Source: Pseudomonas frederiksbergensis (lineage in GTDB: Bacteria > Pseudomonadota > Gammaproteobacteria > Pseudomonadales > Pseudomonadaceae). From it: DNA of 58,470 nt. Within the stretch, counting starts at the first letter, position 1. Each line of letters opens with the position of its first letter. The stretch lies in assembly GCF_003732275.1 (NCBI RefSeq), contig NZ_MOBM01000024.1, positions 1 through 58,470 of the forward strand, written 5' to 3'. A program made the position numbers and the translations under genes. Below the pieces are notes generated by a model that did no database searches, had not been told where the DNA came from, and worked only from the letters and a program-made list of their open reading frames with translations. Of the stretch, positions 44,002-52,188 are shown piece by piece.

Positions 44002-44949
44002 ATGAATCCGACCCAGCGACAGCCGCTCGACACGCCCCTTCCCGAAGCCGCCGCCGCGTGGCTGTTCAACGCCGCGAAACGCCTGGGCATCGCCGAACAG
44101 CCGGCCCGCGACTTTGCCCGCAGCGGCGAATTACAACTGCCGGGGCTGACCCTGCAATTGACGCGTTGGCAAAGCGAACCGGTGACGCAATGGATCGTGT
44201 TGGCGCAACTGCCGCGCCCCGACAACCTGACCCCATTGCTGTGGAACGAGTTACTGCTGCGGGCCAATTGCTGCATCAGTGCCATGAGCGCATGCGCCGG
44301 GGCTCTGGACGAACGCGGTCACGGCTTGCTGGTCAGTCGCCTGGCGTATCGGCCGTACTCGGATCACCCAGGTTTGGCCAGCGAACTCGATCAACTGATT
44401 GCCGTCGCCGAAAGCCTGGTGGCCGGCGCCACGGCGTTGAGTTCGGCCACCGGACACAGCGAGCCGTCCTCCGTTGCGCCACCGCCGTCCAGCCCAGACA
44501 CGGCGCCCGCCGCCAAGGCCGCCAAGGCCGCCATGGACCAGCGCTGGCACCGGCCTTTGCTGATTCAAGCGTTGCAGCGGTTGGGCATTGAACCGCCGCC
44601 CGCGGCACAACTCCAGACCGTCGGCGTGATTCGAATCGGCGCTCGCTCGTTTGAAGTGATTGCCGACGGCGACCAGCGCAATGTGCTGGTCAGCACACCC
44701 ATCGACACGCCGCTACGCACTGCCGTCCAACGGGAACAGGCCCTGCGCGCCAACCTGCAATTGATGCTCCTGACAGGCTGCGCTGTCGCCCTTGCACCGC
44801 AGGGCAGTTGCCTGCAAAGCCGCTGGGGCAGCACCGGGCTGGACGGCGAGGCCTTCGCCGACTGGCTGTTGGACGTTGCCCAACTGGCCGACAGTTTTGT
44901 CGCGCCTTCGCCCGCCGCGCTACCGAAGAGGAATCCGGCATGGACGTAA
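44002..44949 (+). CDS. Tandem CesT-like type III chaperone (putative)
   Basis: A 315-residue protein that appears to contain two T3SS chaperone-like halves. Residues 1-145 read like a CesT-fold chaperone (LFNAAKRLGIAEQPARDFAR, LPGLTLQLTRW, LLWNELLLRANCCISAMSAC, LDQLIAVAESL). A Pro/Ala/Lys-rich linker (about 150-180) leads to a second half with RWHRPLLIQALQRLGIEPPP, QREQALRANLQLMLLTGCAV and AFADWLLDVAQLADSF. T3SS chaperones are usually 110-170 residues and act as dimers, so a single-chain pseudo-dimer is unusual. Its stop overlaps the start of the candidate effector gene by 10 bases, as expected for a dedicated chaperone. A Met near residue 178, in GCCATGGACC with AAGGC upstream, could start the C-terminal half separately. 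Confidence 0.65.
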   Translation: MNPTQRQPLDTPLPEAAAAWLFNAAKRLGIAEQPARDFARSGELQLPGLTLQLTRWQSEPVTQWIVLAQLPRPDNLTPLLWNELLLRANCCISAMSACAGALDERGHGLLVSRLAYRPYSDHPGLASELDQLIAVAESLVAGATALSSATGHSEPSSVAPPPSSPDTAPAAKAAKAAMDQRWHRPLLIQALQRLGIEPPPAAQLQTVGVIRIGARSFEVIADGDQRNVLVSTPIDTPLRTAVQREQALRANLQLMLLTGCAVALAPQGSCLQSRWGSTGLDGEAFADWLLDVAQLADSFVAPSPAALPKRNPAWT

Positions 44950-46460
44950 GACCCGCAACATCCGGCGTTGCCCCCCACCAGGCAACGCACCTCGAACTGC
45001 AACCACTGGGCGCGGGCCGCACTCCGGCAGACCTGGAACGCGGGCAGGCGCCACCGCCACCGCCCGGTTTCACCACACGGGCGGCGCAAGCGGCGATGAG
45101 CCTGGGCCAGACGTTCCACCGTGGCTACTTGTCCCCGGCGTATGCAAGCGTCAGCCAGGCCGGTGCGGCAGTTCGCGATCAGGCCGTGCGCACTGGTGTT
45201 GCGACCGGGCAAGGCATCAAGCGCGGCGCGGTGCAAGCCTGGAGTGACAGCGCCGCCAATCTGCCCTCGGGGCGCACCACCCTCGCGGCGGCCGGCCAGA
45301 CCCTGCAACAGATGGTCACCTGCGGCCTGCCGACTTACGCCCGCGAAATCGCGTTCATGCATGCCTACAGCGCCCTGGCCGATGGCCTGGCGCAGAAAAG
45401 CCCCGGGGGTGCCCTGGCGTTGCAAGCAGCGATTTCCCTGGCGTCGATCGCGACGCAGGTCTACGTGCGTCAAGCGCGTCTGGAGCGTCTCGGCGCCGAG
45501 TCGACTGTTGCCGTGCGCGGTCACTTTGCCTTGAGCGAAGCCAAATGGACTGGCCTGACACCCGATAAACAGGACGCCCTGCGCACGCAGATGCAGCGCG
45601 ATTCACGCAACGTCACCCGCAACCAGGTCGCCGCCGAGGCCATCTACCTGAGCCTCGGCGCACTGGGCGCGGCTCGCGGTGACGGCGCCTTGAGCGCGCG
45701 GATCCTCTCGACCCAGTTACGCAACGTGATTTACGCCGTGTCGCGTGAAGCCATGCAGGCCAGCCTGAGCATGACCGACAAGCACGACGACACCAAAACC
45801 CACGGGGTCAACCAGGACAACATGGCGTTGCTCGGCTGGGCCTACGGCGCGATGACCCTGACCATGGGCTTCGTCCAGGATTCGGTCAGCCCGCAGACCT
45901 TGCCGCCGGGTCAGACTCTGTCGAGCCCGGCATTGACCGGCGCTGATAATTTGCCGCTACGGGGTGAGGCGCTGGCGCAATCGATCCAGACCCTGGCCGG
46001 GACTCGCGCGGCGTTCAACACCGTGATCGCGATCATGGACAATCACCTGCAAAAGCATTTCGACACCCGCCAGGCTGGCACCACCCAGCAGTTTGAGGTG
46101 AGCCTGCCACTCAAGGATTACGGGCGGATTCTCGATCAATCCCCGGCCCGTGTGGCCTGGACCAGCCTGGCCAGCGCCATCAACATGGCCATGGGCGAAC
46201 TCACGCGCGGCAACACCTCGGCGGCCCTCGGCAGTTTCCTCGGCAACGCCGGTACCGCGGCGGCTATGGGGTTGGCCTATCGCACCATGAACCAGACGTT
46301 CCAGGCCCACGGCAGTGTGCGCAAGGCCCTCGACACCCCGCCAGCACCGGCACAACCGGTCATCACCCGACCGAGCAGCGAACCTCAGGGCGGCGCCGTC
46401 ACCCATCGCAGGGCCAATGCCTTGCGCGCGCAAATAGAAAACGCTCAGGAAGGTCAGTGA
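44940..46460 (+). CDS. Candidate type III effector, family not recognised
   Basis: A 506-residue protein starting with a typical effector N-terminus (MDVRPATSGVAPHQATHLEL; few acidic residues, Pro/Ala/Thr-rich, PPPPP at about 36-40). The body is helical with Ala-rich stretches (LALQAAISLASIATQVYVRQ; SLGALGAARGDGALSARILS; LLGWAYGAMTLTMGFVQDSV) that might interact with membranes. The style is reminiscent of HopM1, but I cannot align it confidently. It is preceded and translationally coupled to the two-domain chaperone, and is inserted between hrcU and hrpV, where P. syringae has nothing. No hrp box of its own was found; it is presumably read from the hrpJ operon. Its 3' end overlaps hrpV by 7 bases. 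Confidence 0.7.
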   Translation: MDVRPATSGVAPHQATHLELQPLGAGRTPADLERGQAPPPPPGFTTRAAQAAMSLGQTFHRGYLSPAYASVSQAGAAVRDQAVRTGVATGQGIKRGAVQAWSDSAANLPSGRTTLAAAGQTLQQMVTCGLPTYAREIAFMHAYSALADGLAQKSPGGALALQAAISLASIATQVYVRQARLERLGAESTVAVRGHFALSEAKWTGLTPDKQDALRTQMQRDSRNVTRNQVAAEAIYLSLGALGAARGDGALSARILSTQLRNVIYAVSREAMQASLSMTDKHDDTKTHGVNQDNMALLGWAYGAMTLTMGFVQDSVSPQTLPPGQTLSSPALTGADNLPLRGEALAQSIQTLAGTRAAFNTVIAIMDNHLQKHFDTRQAGTTQQFEVSLPLKDYGRILDQSPARVAWTSLASAINMAMGELTRGNTSAALGSFLGNAGTAAAMGLAYRTMNQTFQAHGSVRKALDTPPAPAQPVITRPSSEPQGGAVTHRRANALRAQIENAQEGQ

Positions 46461-46813
46461 GCGCCATCGCTCAAGTGATCGAGCCCCGCCAGCAGCAGTT
46501 GATGCTGGCGGATATCGTCCAGGCAAACCTGGCTGCCCGAGCCGATGGGCGTGGCGTGCCACACCACGAAATCGCGCTGGGAATCGAGGAACAGGAAGTA
46601 ATCGGGAAACAGGTGCGACTGAGTGAAGCGCCGCTCCAGTGCCGTGCGCAGTTGCTGGGGTTTGAGCGAGCGGCTTTCGATGTGCAAGGCAATGCCCCAG
46701 TCCTGGTGTTCGCGGCGACTGACGAACGAAATGCCCGCCGCAACCGGCCAGACCGCAGCCTGTTCGGCAGCGACTTTTGCGTAGAACGCAGCCTTCTCTG
46801 AAACTCGGATCAT
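46454..46813 (-). CDS. hrpV: T3SS negative regulator HrpV
   Basis: A 119-residue small protein, last of the hrpF-hrpG-hrcC-hrpT-hrpV operon. ISFVSRREHQDWGIALHIES and FPDYFLFLDSQRDFVVWHAT fit the compact alpha/beta CesT-like fold of HrpV. In P. syringae HrpV binds HrpS and blocks hrpL activation, and HrpG titrates HrpV. ATG at 46813 has AAGGGA 9 bases upstream; a TTG at 46822 overlapping the hrpT end is less likely. Convergent with the candidate effector and overlapping its stop. Confidence 0.85.
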   Translation of the reverse strand: MIRVSEKAAFYAKVAAEQAAVWPVAAGISFVSRREHQDWGIALHIESRSLKPQQLRTALERRFTQSHLFPDYFLFLDSQRDFVVWHATPIGSGSQVCLDDIRQHQLLLAGLDHLSDGAH

Positions 46814-46818
46814 AGCGT

Positions 46819-47028
46819 TCAATCCCTTAGTGGCACGACGGTGAAGTCGAGTGTCCGCTCACGCGATTCGAGACCTTGGCGCATGTCCGCCGGCCACCAG
46901 ATCACCAGTTCGCGATCATTGGAATCGGGCCGCTCGCAGGCCTCGGCAAAACAACCGGCGCGCGAACTCGCGCAGCCGTCCAGCAACGCGCACACCGCCA
47001 GCAACGCCCCACACAAAGCCTTGTTCAT
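46819..47028 (-). CDS. hrpT: T3SS lipoprotein HrpT (SctC pilotin-like)
   Basis: A 69-residue lipoprotein. MNKALCGALLAVCALLDGCA gives a signal peptide and lipobox (LLDGC), followed by SSRAG. The remaining 45 residues are polar (DRELVIWWPADMRQGLESRE). HrpT in P. syringae is a similar 67-residue outer-membrane lipoprotein that helps HrcC assembly. Start overlaps the hrcC stop (ATGA); the longer frame to 47148 lies inside hrcC and is not real. Confidence 0.88.
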   Translation of the reverse strand: MNKALCGALLAVCALLDGCASSRAGCFAEACERPDSNDRELVIWWPADMRQGLESRERTLDFTVVPLRD

Positions 47029-49094
47029 GGTGTCGCTTCCTTGAGTAGCGAGGCGCGCGCCTGGGCGCTGGCCGAGAGTGATTTGGGTTGGCGCACGGCG
47101 ATGAACACTTCGCTTTCTTCGCCCGGTTGCAGCCAGGCCTTGGGCCATGCGCTGACGCCCAGCACCCAGCGACCGCCGCAGGTGCTTTCATCAATGCGTT
47201 GAGGCTGGTCCGTCGCGTTACGCGCCACCACCACCGCCACGCCCCATTGCTTTTGCGTGTACCACTGGGCGCGCTCGCCATCTATCACTACCCCGGAACT
47301 GCCGTCGCACAAGGTGTTGGGAATGAACGGCAACTGGTCACTGCTGGTGAACCCGGCCGGAGCGATGCCGTCGAGCAATTGGGTGAAGGCGTTCTGTACA
47401 TCGATGCGCGTCGGTTGCCCACCGTCACGCCGACCACTGATGCGTTTGGACGCGGCATCGACATCGTCGGGGTTACCGTTTTCGACGTAGCGCGAGGGAT
47501 CAACCTGGTCGCCGATCAGCCGTGGCGTCAGGATAAACAACCGTTCGCGCTTGTTGGTGCGGTGGCTGCTGGAGGTGAACAGCATTTTGCCGATCAGCGG
47601 AATATCACTGAGGTAGGGAATCTTGCGCACCTTGTCGTCGGACTCCAGCACATGGAAACCACCCACCACCAACGACCCGTGTTCCGCGATCACCGCCTGG
47701 GTGCTGACGTTGCCTCTGCGTACACTCGGTTGCGACGGGTTGAGCACTGAGGCGTCGATCTGCCCGTCCTCGATATCGAGGATCAGTTGCACCTGGGATT
47801 TGCCGTCGTGATTAAGCGAACGGGGAATCACTTGCAAGCTGGTGCCGGCGGTGATCGGCTGGATATCGGCGACCCGTTCGCCAGTGGCGGTCAGGTATTC
47901 AGTGCGGCTGAAATCGATCACGGCCGGCTGGTTTTCCAGGGTCAGGATCGACGGATTGCCGACCACCGTGGCCGAACCCTTGCCCTCCAACGCATGAATG
48001 GCGAGGGCAAATCGGCCGGAGTTTTCCACCGACAAGGTCGAACTGGAACCGGAGTCGAGCAACGATGCACTGACGTTGGTGCCGCCGGCCCAGATGTTCC
48101 AGCTGCTGGACAATTCGGCCAGGTCTTCGCGGTTGATGTCGAGAATCACCGCATCGATTTCGATCAGGTTGCGCGGCTGATCCAGTTGTTTGACCAGTTT
48201 CTCGTACAGCGCCTTGCGTTTGGGCGCGTCGTAGATAAGCACCGCGTTGTTGCGCACATCGGCACTGACGCGGATCCGCGATTTGCTGCCGGAAGTGCTT
48301 TTACCCTTCCTCGAACCGGTGTTGGCCAGCACTTGGTCCAAGCCTTTTTGCAGGCTATCGGGGTCGAGCCCGCCGAGCAGCGTCGAACCACCGCCGTAAG
48401 GGTTGCCGCCAGCCCCCAAACCCGAGCCCTGGAGCAGGTTGACCCCGTTGATCGTGTCTCCTCGGGCACGGGTTTCGAGCAGGTCCTGAAGAATGCTCGC
48501 AACCCCGGCCACGGTCAGTTGCTGATCGCGATAGCGAATGGTGCGGTCGGCGGCATTAGCGTATTTGAGTGGCAACACGACGATGTCCTGCTTCTCGTCC
48601 GGGGTGTCGACTTTCTTGCTGTAGCCGCGCACAAAATTGACGTACTTGGCCGGCCCGCGCACCAGCACCACGCCTTCGTCGGGCAAGGCGCCCCAGCCGA
48701 ATCGCGGATCCAGCAGGCCGACGTCGGTCAGGGCACTTTTGAGGTCATCCACGGCATCCGGGGAAACTTCGATGCGCGCCGAGGTCTGCTCGCTGGTGGG
48801 GCTGATGTACAGCGTTTCGTTGTAAACGAACCATTGGAAGTGATGCTCCTGACTCAATCGATCAAGGAACGCCTGAGGATTCGGCGCCTTGATGCGGCCA
48901 TCGACGATGCCGTCCACCGGTTCCATGGCCAGGCCCAGACCGAACTCCTTGGCGAAGTCGGCCAGCGCCGTTGCCAGATCAGCCTGACTGGCATCATAGG
49001 CATACGCCGTGTGTTTCCAGGCCGCAGGTACAGCGGCAAATGCCGAGGCACTCATCCAGATCAATAACCAAGGCAACCACTTAAAAGCCTTCAT
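47025..49094 (-). CDS. hrcC: T3SS outer-membrane secretin HrcC (SctC)
   Basis: A 689-residue secretin with an N-terminal signal peptide (MKAFKWLPWLLIWMSASAFA). The periplasmic N-domains include DLATALADFAKEFGLG (N0) and the repeated DLKSALTDVGLLDPRFGWG region. The C-terminal secretin domain has SLVVGGFHVLESDDKVRKIP and PYLSDIPLIGKMLFTSSSHR (in parts), then RERLFILTPRLI. It forms the outer-membrane ring of the injectisome. Start ATG at 49094 directly follows the hrpG stop. Confidence 0.97.
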   Translation of the reverse strand: MKAFKWLPWLLIWMSASAFAAVPAAWKHTAYAYDASQADLATALADFAKEFGLGLAMEPVDGIVDGRIKAPNPQAFLDRLSQEHHFQWFVYNETLYISPTSEQTSARIEVSPDAVDDLKSALTDVGLLDPRFGWGALPDEGVVLVRGPAKYVNFVRGYSKKVDTPDEKQDIVVLPLKYANAADRTIRYRDQQLTVAGVASILQDLLETRARGDTINGVNLLQGSGLGAGGNPYGGGSTLLGGLDPDSLQKGLDQVLANTGSRKGKSTSGSKSRIRVSADVRNNAVLIYDAPKRKALYEKLVKQLDQPRNLIEIDAVILDINREDLAELSSSWNIWAGGTNVSASLLDSGSSSTLSVENSGRFALAIHALEGKGSATVVGNPSILTLENQPAVIDFSRTEYLTATGERVADIQPITAGTSLQVIPRSLNHDGKSQVQLILDIEDGQIDASVLNPSQPSVRRGNVSTQAVIAEHGSLVVGGFHVLESDDKVRKIPYLSDIPLIGKMLFTSSSHRTNKRERLFILTPRLIGDQVDPSRYVENGNPDDVDAASKRISGRRDGGQPTRIDVQNAFTQLLDGIAPAGFTSSDQLPFIPNTLCDGSSGVVIDGERAQWYTQKQWGVAVVVARNATDQPQRIDESTCGGRWVLGVSAWPKAWLQPGEESEVFIAVRQPKSLSASAQARASLLKEATP

Positions 49095-49095
49095 T

Positions 49096-49527
49096 TCACG
49101 CTCCTGGTTGCCAGGTATTGAGGGTCGAACGGGGCAACGAAGCATTCGTCAGGCTACCCAAAGAGGTCTGTAACAGGCTGAGCATCGCGGCGCGTTGATT
49201 GGCCAGGTTTTCCAGGCATTGCAGCAATACCGGGGCTTCACCGGGCGCAGGATGCCAACTGACCAGCACCAGGCAGTGGCTGTCGGGATCCAGCGCCAAC
49301 GCGCCTTCGCAATGACAGGCCACCCCGGCGCTACTCTGGATCAGTAGTGCGGTCAGGCGATCGGGGTCGGCGGCGTCATACGGATCCAGCACGTCGATGC
49401 TGCAACGCACGCCGTCCTCGCCGCGCGCGAGTCGGGCGTTGGCCTCGTCGATCCAACAGTCCAGCGGTGCGCCAGCACCCTGCTCGCACCACTGACTGAC
49501 CACCGCAACGAAGTCATTGAATTCCAT
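49096..49527 (-). CDS. hrpG: T3SS chaperone-like regulator HrpG
   Basis: A 143-residue CesT-like protein (DCWIDEANARLARGEDGVRC; ALALDPDSHCLVLVSWHP; LENLANQRAAMLSLLQTSLG). In P. syringae HrpG binds HrpV and so frees HrpS. ATG at 49527 lies inside the end of hrpF (14-base overlap), so the two are coupled. Second gene of the hrpC operon. Confidence 0.85.
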   Translation of the reverse strand: MEFNDFVAVVSQWCEQGAGAPLDCWIDEANARLARGEDGVRCSIDVLDPYDAADPDRLTALLIQSSAGVACHCEGALALDPDSHCLVLVSWHPAPGEAPVLLQCLENLANQRAAMLSLLQTSLGSLTNASLPRSTLNTWQPGA

Positions 49528-49738
49528 CGATGATCGCTTTCGTCAGACCGTGTTGGGCGCGCAGACCTTCACTCAGCACCGAAGTGGCCGTGGCCATTTT
49601 TTGCGCTGCATCGCTGAACGCCATCATGTCTTCAGGCGAGCCGCTGTCAGCGGCATCGAGGGCCGCCTCATCGGTTTTGGTCTGGCTGTTGCTGAACGAG
49701 TTGTCGAGGCGATGTTGCAAGGCTTTGAAACTGATCAT
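49514..49738 (-). CDS. hrpF: T3SS small protein HrpF
   Basis: A 74-residue helical protein (LQHRLDNSFSNSQTKTDEAA; MMAFSDAAQKMATATSVLSE). Length and pattern match P. syringae HrpF. The start at 49738 is preferred over the open frame to 49843 because that longer frame would include the hrp box at 49768-49796. HrpF is a cytoplasmic partner of the pilin HrpA and the HrpG/HrpV circuit. First gene of the hrpC operon. Confidence 0.88.
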   Translation of the reverse strand: MISFKALQHRLDNSFSNSQTKTDEAALDAADSGSPEDMMAFSDAAQKMATATSVLSEGLRAQHGLTKAIIDGIQ

Positions 49739-49767
49739 CAAGTGCGCTCCACGGTAAGGGTCGCCAG

Positions 49768-49796
49768 TGAGTGGAGCAAAACCGCCAGTGGGTTCC
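49768..49796 (-). promoter_or_regulatory. hrp box upstream of hrpF
   Basis: On the minus strand: GGAACC, 16 bases, CCACTCA. It ends 29 bases before the hrpF start and lies just downstream of the hrpE stop codon. It gives the hrpF-hrpG-hrcC-hrpT-hrpV genes their own HrpL-dependent promoter. Confidence 0.92.
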
Positions 49797-49835
49797 ACTT
49801 TTTGCGCAACAGGTTGAATGCGGGGTGCAACAGGG

Positions 49836-50411
49836 TCAGTCACCCTGCGCCAGCAGGCAGCGGAGCAACCCTGGCCAATCGAGGTCGAACTCCCCGGCGT
49901 CGCTGCTCAGGCGCAGGGTCTGGGGCGGCATCGATGGGTCGTCGCGCAACTGCCACAGCGCGGCAAAGCGGCTGTCGGCGACCCAGGCTTGCAGGTCGGT
50001 GAACAACTCGGGGGGACAACTGAGGGTCGCGTTGCAGGCATAGCTTTGGCTCGCCGCCAGATGCCGGACCAGCGCGCGGCCACGTTCAGCGACGCCGGTG
50101 TCGTCGAGCAGACCGGTCAGCGCCAGTGTGAGCATGGCCTCGGCCGATTCCACCGCCGAGATTTGCAGGGCCTGGCGCTGATCTTCCAGGGCCTGGAGAA
50201 AGTCGTTGGCCTGCGTCCAGAACTCCCCGGCTGCCTGATCCAGCAAACGCTGACACTGGGTTTGAGCAGCCGCGATCAAGGCCTCGGCCTGAGCCTGCGC
50301 CGCGAGCAACACGTCGCTGGCCCGTTGCGCATCCGCCAGGTCTTCGCGACGCAGGATCGGCTCGCGCAGCAGAGCACCGGTGCCCAGAGACAAGCGTCGA
50401 CGTACCAGCAT
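49836..50411 (-). CDS. hrpE: T3SS stator protein HrpE (HrcL/SctL)
   Basis: A 191-residue protein of the SctL/FliH family. A helical coiled-coil first half (REDLADAQRASDVLLAAQAQ; LIAAAQTQCQRLLDQAAGEF) and a C-terminal globular part (LSCPPELFTDLQAWVADSRF). It links the sorting platform to the ATPase HrcN. ATG at 50411 lies 22 bases after the hrpD stop without a strong ribosome site. The length agrees with P. syringae HrpE. Confidence 0.88.
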   Translation of the reverse strand: MLVRRRLSLGTGALLREPILRREDLADAQRASDVLLAAQAQAEALIAAAQTQCQRLLDQAAGEFWTQANDFLQALEDQRQALQISAVESAEAMLTLALTGLLDDTGVAERGRALVRHLAASQSYACNATLSCPPELFTDLQAWVADSRFAALWQLRDDPSMPPQTLRLSSDAGEFDLDWPGLLRCLLAQGD

Positions 50412-50433
50412 CAGCGAAATGCCCGGGGGAGGA

Positions 50434-50964
50434 TCATGGCGTCCACACTCGCCACAGCACCGCACGCCAAAGGGTCTCGAGCTTGTTCGGCGGCAAGTCA
50501 GTCGCAAGCTCCCCAACGTCCCCCGGCGCCCAGCCCAGACGCAAACGCGGCCAGAACATCGGGCCCAGCCAGGCGCCGAGCAGCGGACGCATGTCGGTCG
50601 CTTGAGGATCGAGCCACAGCCCCGGGCGCAGGGCCTTGGCCAGGCTTCGACACCAGAGGTCGTGACGCACCGACACGGTGGCCTCGGCCCCCACGGCGGC
50701 GCAACAGATCGACTTCGCGAGAACCAGTGCCTGCTGGCGTTGTTCCGTATTCAGCGACAACCACAGGACCACATTGGCGTCGAGTACGGGTGGTTGACTG
50801 GGGACCACGCCGAGGCTGGCGAGCAAATCCGCCTGGCGACTGCGCGCCACGGCGTCACATGCGCCGGCCTCCAGCCCTTGAGCCGAAAGCATCTGCGCGT
50901 GCCAGCCCGGATGCGCCCAGTGCCAGGTGCCACACCACCAGTTCACCCAGTCGGCCGAGGTCAT
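50434..50964 (-). CDS. hrpD: T3SS sorting-platform accessory HrpD (SctK-like)
   Basis: A 176-residue cytosolic protein, Trp-rich at its start (ADWVNWWCGTWHWAHPGWH) with a helical remainder. Start ATG overlaps the hrcJ stop (ATGA). HrpD of P. syringae occupies this place and is regarded as the SctK-type adaptor of the sorting platform. Assignment is mainly by position and the Trp-rich start. Confidence 0.8.
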   Translation of the reverse strand: MTSADWVNWWCGTWHWAHPGWHAQMLSAQGLEAGACDAVARSRQADLLASLGVVPSQPPVLDANVVLWLSLNTEQRQQALVLAKSICCAAVGAEATVSVRHDLWCRSLAKALRPGLWLDPQATDMRPLLGAWLGPMFWPRLRLGWAPGDVGELATDLPPNKLETLWRAVLWRVWTP

Positions 50965-51764
50965 AAGCGCGCCGGCAAGGTCGAGTCGCTGCGCCGGCCC
51001 GGCCACACACGCGCAAGCAGTGCCGTGCGCCAATCACGGCGCAAAGCCAGGGCAATCGCGGCCAGCACCAGCAACAGGCCGATCGGGATCACCAGCGACA
51101 TGACATTCCAGAAACCGATGTCGGGGCTGTCGATCAGGAACGGGCCGAAGCGCACCAGGCTTTCCTTGTCCTGAAACTCGGTGGCGGGGACAAATACAAT
51201 GGCGAATTTTTTCGAACTGGCTGCTTCCTGGGACATCCCCGGAATGCTGCTCGCGACCATTTGTTGAATGCGCCCGCGGACACTGTCCGGGTCGAGGGCG
51301 GCCGTGTGTTTGATGAACACCGCGGCCGACGCCGGTTGCACCGGTTCACCGGGGGCGATGCGCTCCGGCAGCACCACATGAACCCGCGCGACGATCACAC
51401 CGTCGATTTGCGACAAGGTCGATTCCAGCTCCTGGGACAAAGCGTAGATGTAGCGCGCGCGTTCTTCCAGCGGCGTGGAAATCACCCCTTCTTTCTTGAA
51501 GATTTCGCCGAGGCTGGTGCGGGCGCGCCGAGGCAGGCCGGCAGCTTCCAGCACGCGCACCGCACGATTGATATCGCGGGTGGGGACGATGATGGTCGCG
51601 CCGGTCTTTTGCATCTGTTTGCGCGCATCGATGTGTTGGTCGGCCAGTTTGGCGATGACTTCGTTGGAGTCCGACTCCGAGAGGCCGCCGAACAGTTCGG
51701 TGTCGTCGCTGCAGCCACTGAGCAACAGCAGGCACAGCACCAGGATCGGAGCAAAAAAATTCAC
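50961..51764 (-). CDS. hrcJ: T3SS inner-membrane ring lipoprotein HrcJ (SctJ)
   Basis: A 267-residue YscJ/FliF-family lipoprotein. Signal and lipobox LVLCLLLLSGCSDD. Periplasmic ring domains are seen in FGGLSESDSNEVIAKLADQH and RVHVVLPERIAPGEPVQPAS. A C-terminal membrane helix (VIPIGLLLVLAAIALALRRD) follows. It forms the inner ring with HrpQ. Start 8 bases after the hrpB stop. Confidence 0.96.
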   Translation of the reverse strand: MNFFAPILVLCLLLLSGCSDDTELFGGLSESDSNEVIAKLADQHIDARKQMQKTGATIIVPTRDINRAVRVLEAAGLPRRARTSLGEIFKKEGVISTPLEERARYIYALSQELESTLSQIDGVIVARVHVVLPERIAPGEPVQPASAAVFIKHTAALDPDSVRGRIQQMVASSIPGMSQEAASSKKFAIVFVPATEFQDKESLVRFGPFLIDSPDIGFWNVMSLVIPIGLLLVLAAIALALRRDWRTALLARVWPGRRSDSTLPARL

Positions 51765-51771
51765 GTCAGGC

Positions 51772-52131
51772 CTACTGCATGTTGGTCAATTTATCGAGCG
51801 CCTGAGCGCTCTTGCTCACCACTTTGGTGGTGATTGCCATCTGCAGCGAATACTGGGACAGCGAGCGGCTCATCTTGACCATGTCCATTGGATCGGCCGA
51901 GCCAGCCGCTGTTTTCATCGAGCGCAGGGCCTGTTGCGACAGCTGTTCCTGAGACTGAAAACGCTCGGACAGCGCGCCGATCACACCGTCGGCCATATGT
52001 CCGGACGGCGCAGGGTCGGTGCGCATAGCACCGTTGAATAAGTCGACATCCGCCTGCGCAGGACCGGAAACCAGCCCTTGGTCATGATCGACCGGGACGC
52101 CCTTGGGTGCGTTGATGGGGGAAATACTCAC
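51772..52131 (-). CDS. hrpB: T3SS inner rod protein HrpB (SctI)
   Basis: A 119-residue small secreted protein. The N-terminal half is polar (ISPINAPKGVPVDHDQGLVS) and the C-terminus is helical (RSLSQYSLQMAITTKVVSKS, then AQALDKLTNMQ), matching the SctI/YscI pattern of the inner rod. Lies between hrpZ and hrcJ as in P. syringae. Confidence 0.88.
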   Translation of the reverse strand: MSISPINAPKGVPVDHDQGLVSGPAQADVDLFNGAMRTDPAPSGHMADGVIGALSERFQSQEQLSQQALRSMKTAAGSADPMDMVKMSRSLSQYSLQMAITTKVVSKSAQALDKLTNMQ

Positions 52132-52188
52132 GGGCGTTCTCCGGCAGACGGTGTCGAGGGGGGCGATGGGGTCACGGCGATCCAGGAG

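Noticed and set aside
47787..49067. 426-codon open frame on the plus strand inside hrcC
   Set aside because: Antisense shadow of the secretin gene, without ribosome site or recognisable sequence.
49739..49843. N-terminal extension of hrpF by 35 codons
   Set aside because: It would place the perfect hrp box inside the coding region; the 74-residue form agrees with P. syringae HrpF.
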